In this document: in pieces, positions 12,602 to 15,904 of the stretch
How positions within the stretch are numbered: the first letter of the stretch is position 1
Layout: each line of letters begins with the position of its first letter
Assembly: GCA_964498125.1 (NCBI GenBank)
Contig: CAZCGE010000144.1
Span: 1 to 15,904 of the forward strand
Direction: 5' to 3'
Source of the DNA: CAMDBL01 sp964498125
Lineage (GTDB): Bacteria > Pseudomonadota > Alphaproteobacteria > Rhizobiales > Hyphomicrobiaceae
Length of the DNA stretch: 15,904 nucleotides
Notes under the pieces: model-generated
Told to the model about the DNA's origin: nothing
What the model saw: only the letters and a program-made list of their open reading frames with translations
Databases searched by the model: none
Made by a program: the position numbers and the translations under genes

Positions 12602-14635
12602 TCATCTGCTGGCGGTGCTGACAGGGGCCCGGCGCATCAGCTCGTCAATGCGCGTACGTTCCTTCTGGAATTCGGCCAGCATGCGGCCTGCCAATCGCCG
12701 CTCGCGAGGCACCTGAATCTGCAGCGGATCGACAAAGCGGCTGTTGACCAGCACCTCGTAATGCAGATGCGGGCCCGACGACATTCCGGTCGTGCCGACG
12801 TAGCCGATCACCTGGCCCTGCCGCACTTTGATGCCGTCGCGCACGCCCGCACCGAACCGGGACATGTGCCCGTAAGCGGTCTGGTAGCCGTTGGCGTGGC
12901 GGATGCGGACGTAGTTGCCATACTGGCCTTTGCGACCTGCTTCCTCGATGGTTCCGGTCCCGGCCGCCAGAATCGGCGTACCCGTGGTCGCCGCCCAGTC
13001 GACGCCAGTGTGCATCCTGCGTTCATTGAGCAGCGGATGGAAGCGAACGCCGTAGCCTGAGGTCAAACGCACATCGTCTCCTCTGACCGGGCGGCGCATC
13101 AGGAATTTCTTCGAGTTGTTGCCGAACTCATCGTAGTAGTCGACGACCCCGTCCGAGGAGCGATAGCGATAGAAGCGCGAGCCCTCTCCGCCCGTGGCGA
13201 TCGAGCTGTACAGCAGCTCGCCAGGCGGGCCGTCGGCGGCGGCATCATCTTTCACATCGAAGAAGAAGTCGACGGTGTCGCCCACCCTCAGCCTGCGTCG
13301 GAAATCGGTATCGTAGGCATGGATGCGCAGAATCTGCTGGATCGTCTCGGGCGGGATATTCTGTATCAACGCAGCATGGTAAATGCTGGCGTAGAGGCTC
13401 GAGGACTGCGGTAAATCGCTGTCGGTGAACGCCGCTCTCGATATGGCGGGATCGACCGGAGTGGTACTGGCCACGAACTCGCCAGCGGCATTGCGCACCA
13501 CCGTCAGCTTGTGATCGTGCCCATCGCCGTACACGCTGAAGCGCGCGGGATCCATGCGGTTCTGCTGTGTCAAGGACGGCACCAGCGTGATGTGCACTTC
13601 CATGCCGGCGACGAGGCTGGTGTCGGAAAATGTCGAACGGGCAGCCTCGGTCATGGCGCGAGATTGCCAGCCGTCGGCCCCCGCCTTGTGCAGGATCTTG
13701 GCCAGCGTATCGCCGCGTGCCGCCCTGACGACGCGGACCTCACTGCCCTCCAGGTCGTCGGCAGGTTCATCGCCCTCGACAATGGTTTTCTGCAAAGTGG
13801 TGGTGTTTGGCGGCAATGGCTGCGCCAGCGGGCTACCCGGCCGAGCCCCGTCTTTTTCCTCCGCTAGAAGATCGCCGCCTTCCGGCCGGAAGCTCGGCCG
13901 CATCGCCGCTGGATCGGAAGCGGCCTGCTCGGTCTTGGAAACCAATTCGGCCACTTCCTGCGTATCCAGTTCCTGGCCGTCCTCGTTCGGCAAGATGCCG
14001 CCCAGCAGCTCGACGACGCGCATTGACACGTCGCGGCGCTGGCCAGCACCCTCCTCCGCCTCATCGCCGCCAACCGGCGCGTCGTTGGCGTAGAGCTTGA
14101 AGGGATTGAATGGCGGGACAACGTCGGAATAATTCGCGGGGACGGGCGCCAGCCGCGCAACGATGCGCGCATAGGGCTTGAGCACGATCTTTTCCCGCCC
14201 CGACTGGCGCTGGCGCATACTCTCGTGGATGACATATCGCGTCGACATGGCCGCACTGAGCGTCTGCAGACGATCAGTTTTCGGCGTAGCCCAAGACAGC
14301 CCCTCGGCGGCGCGCGGCACCTGGGCCAGGCTCGGCAAGCCGGATTCGCGCACGCGCTTCAGGGTCGGCATCAAGCCTTCTCGGCTCTCGTTGGGGTCCA
14401 TCGAGCCGTAAATGACGACGACAATGGCGATGGCGCCGACCGTCGCGGCAATGCACGTGCTGACCAGCCATCGGAACCGGCCGCTGAGCCGCGCATCGGC
14501 ATGGTCGCTATCGTAGACGTCGCGCAGCGCCCGCAGCGAGCGGCCGCGATAGACTTGAGGCAGACCGCGCGGCGCGTCCGCCAGCGCCGGCAGCCGTGTT
14601 CGCCCGATCGGTGCGTGTCGCCGACGATCGACCAC
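12602..14635 (-). CDS. Membrane-anchored M23 peptidase (LytM/LasA type)
   Basis: A 677-residue cell-wall peptidase that probably cleaves peptide cross-links of peptidoglycan in the periplasm. A basic cytoplasmic N-terminus (1-54) leads to one transmembrane helix (55-77, LVSTCIAATVGAIAIVVVIY). A long, acidic low-complexity linker (about 185-300) follows, then an OapA/LysM-like region starting VRVVRAARGDTLAKIL (300-315). The catalytic domain (about 520-640) has intact zinc ligands His542 and Asp546 in HTGVDW and His625, with catalytic His590 (AYGHMS) and His623 in GPHLHYEV. The start is GTG at 14635 with GGAAGGA upstream; an ATG a few bases earlier is followed at once by TAG. The C-terminus (LAEFQKERTRIDEL) is coiled-coil-like. 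It is convergent with the oxidoreductase, leaving 30 bases between them. Confidence 0.92.
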   Translation of the reverse strand: MVDRRRHAPIGRTRLPALADAPRGLPQVYRGRSLRALRDVYDSDHADARLSGRFRWLVSTCIAATVGAIAIVVVIYGSMDPNESREGLMPTLKRVRESGLPSLAQVPRAAEGLSWATPKTDRLQTLSAAMSTRYVIHESMRQRQSGREKIVLKPYARIVARLAPVPANYSDVVPPFNPFKLYANDAPVGGDEAEEGAGQRRDVSMRVVELLGGILPNEDGQELDTQEVAELVSKTEQAASDPAAMRPSFRPEGGDLLAEEKDGARPGSPLAQPLPPNTTTLQKTIVEGDEPADDLEGSEVRVVRAARGDTLAKILHKAGADGWQSRAMTEAARSTFSDTSLVAGMEVHITLVPSLTQQNRMDPARFSVYGDGHDHKLTVVRNAAGEFVASTTPVDPAISRAAFTDSDLPQSSSLYASIYHAALIQNIPPETIQQILRIHAYDTDFRRRLRVGDTVDFFFDVKDDAAADGPPGELLYSSIATGGEGSRFYRYRSSDGVVDYYDEFGNNSKKFLMRRPVRGDDVRLTSGYGVRFHPLLNERRMHTGVDWAATTGTPILAAGTGTIEEAGRKGQYGNYVRIRHANGYQTAYGHMSRFGAGVRDGIKVRQGQVIGYVGTTGMSSGPHLHYEVLVNSRFVDPLQIQVPRERRLAGRMLAEFQKERTRIDELMRRAPVSTASR

Positions 14636-14708
14636 GCTACATTTTCCTTCCGCCGTCCGCCGGGCGCAGAATAACCCAGCACGGACGCCCAGCCCACAGT
14701 CCTGCGAA

Positions 14709-14736
14709 TTTCAGGTGCGTCGCCCCTCGAGTCAAC
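14709..14736 (-). promoter_or_regulatory. Candidate promoter of the M23 peptidase gene
   Basis: On the minus strand TTGACT (14736-14731) is followed after 16 bases by TGAAAT (14714-14709), five of six and four of six consensus matches. Transcription would start near 14702, about 65 bases before the GTG. Between here and the rRNA promoter (about 14740-15069) I see no gene: the open frames there are short, arginine-rich and lack family features. An AT-rich AAATATTT patch lies at 15008-15015. Confidence 0.35.
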
Positions 14737-15069
14737 ACGCCGATGCCGAGCTCGCCCCTTTGTTGAGTACCGCCCGTGCATTGGGGGATCGGCGTGCCAC
14801 AGCATCGGGGCAGAGTCATGGCAGGCGGCGCGCGAGCGTAGGGGCGGCGGCGGTCGTCACACGCGGGGCTGCGTTTTGCCATAGTCAGTGCTGGTCACGG
14901 CGAGACAGGCGTGGATTTCTTGCCGTGCAGCGGAAAAAAATCGCCATCGTGACCCGCCTTTGCCCATCCGCAGCCCAGTCATGCACAGGCAGGGATACTT
15001 ACTCGCTAAATATTTCCGTGAGTTAGCTCGTACCGGGTCGCGGCAAGGACAGAAATCGCCAAGTGTGTG

Positions 15070-15098
15070 TTGACAAGAGCATCGGGATACTATTTATT
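15070..15098 (+). promoter_or_regulatory. Candidate rRNA operon promoter
   Basis: A perfect TTGACA (15070-15075) is followed after 17 bases by TTTATT (15093-15098). It precedes the 16S gene by about 390 bases, with the boxA site between. TTGACG at 15208-15213 could belong to a second promoter, but no matching -10 is seen. Confidence 0.5.
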
Positions 15099-15249
15099 GC
15101 GCGTTCGTTGCGGGGCGCTAACGCTTCGCCGCCCTCGACGGGCATCGCCTTCTTGCACAGCCATTGCGGTCAAAAACCGGGCAACCGGGGATGATCGATT
15201 GTCGCTGTTGACGGTCCAGTTGGGCTGGCAGGGTCTACTCGTCGTTGTA

Positions 15250-15261
15250 TGCTCTTTGACA
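15250..15261 (+). promoter_or_regulatory. rRNA antitermination boxA
   Basis: TGCTCTTTGACA matches the boxA consensus TGCTCTTTAACA at 11 of 12 bases and lies in the expected leader position upstream of 16S rRNA. It recruits the NusB/NusE antitermination complex in known rRNA operons. Confidence 0.8.
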
Positions 15262-15308
15262 AGTCAATCGAAGAAAGAGAAACGCAGGCGGCGGTGTCCT
15301 GGCGGGGT

Positions 15309-15470
15309 CCGAACATTGTGTGAACAATGTCGGATCATACTAGACACTGGCGATACTGCGTTTCAGCCATCACCATTGATGTGCCGACTCCGGAGGCAAC
15401 TTCGGAGCTGCGTACATCAAATGTGAAGGTGCCCGTTACGCAGTAATCCTTGGAGTAGATTCCCTCCAAG
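15309..15470 (+). other. 16S leader hairpins, likely rRNA processing region
   Basis: Three hairpins follow boxA: CCGAACATTGT/ACAATGTCGG (15309-15333, one bulged A), a long imperfect stem with outer arms TTGATGT/ACATCAA and inner CTCCG/CGGAG (15376-15420), and CTTGGAG/CTCCAAG (15449-15470) ending 20 bases before the mature 16S end. In known operons such leader stems pair with or sit next to the RNase III processing stalk; the partner 3' strand lies outside the window. Confidence 0.55.
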
Positions 15471-15490
15471 CCGTCCAGAATCTAACTCTT

Positions 15491-15904
<414 letters not shown>

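Noticed and set aside
14715..15026. Short plus-strand open frame (103 codons) between the peptidase and rRNA promoter
   Set aside because: Arginine- and serine-rich, no ribosome binding site, no family pattern.

Overview
The window comes from a GC-rich alphaproteobacterium. The clearest evidence is the 5' part of a 16S rRNA gene that runs off the right edge: the leader/27F-type start lies at about 15491-15517, and the V3 flank with the short alphaproteobacterial helix ends in a TTTTGGCGGGGA-type stretch. Most protein genes (pyrE, moaC-moeA, fadD-like, M23 peptidase, ELM1 family) look like alphaproteobacterial housekeeping genes. I cannot resolve the order (Hyphomicrobiales or Rhodospirillales-like) from sequence alone. 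No plasmid, phage, IS, CRISPR or defence genes are visible.

Layout. 1-389 has no gene and is packed with inverted repeats: a REP-like palindrome, then a nested palindromic element bracketed by 24-bp near-identical direct repeats. pyrE (minus) is divergent from moaC-moeA (plus), with a 366-bp gap that holds a perfect 8+8 palindrome at the likely pyrE promoter. A small four-helix membrane protein (minus) converges on moeA. Then comes an ArsR regulator/SRPBCC (AHSA1) pair, with a promoter that predicts a leaderless message and a half-palindrome over the start codon. A glutathione S-transferase follows after a striking 15+15 bp inverted repeat. A fadD-like acyl-CoA ligase (minus) is divergent from an acyl carrier protein and a ketoacyl synthase that resemble the NodF/NodE pair. 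After that come two 7-bp tandem arrays, a frameshifted cyclophilin-like gene, an ELM1-family gene (minus), a secreted alpha/beta-hydrolase-like protein that lacks the usual serine, a Gfo/Idh/MocA oxidoreductase, a membrane-anchored M23 peptidase (minus) and the rRNA operon leader.

How genes work together. pyrE serves UMP synthesis. MoaC and MoeA catalyse an early and the final step of molybdenum cofactor synthesis and form a tight two-gene operon. The ArsR/AHSA1/GST block looks like an autoregulated stress or detoxification unit. The fadD-like gene activates fatty acids, and the divergent ACP/KAS pair probably builds a special acyl chain; a palindrome at the fadD-side promoter could coordinate them. 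The remaining genes look individually placed.

I did not find a clear new multi-gene system. The observations most worth checking are the NodFE-like ACP/KAS pair, the serine-to-aspartate change in the hydrolase, the ArsR operator/leaderless promoter with its 109-nt gene overlap, and the repeat elements at the left edge and at 8887-9004. All family assignments were made by eye from motifs, without database searches.
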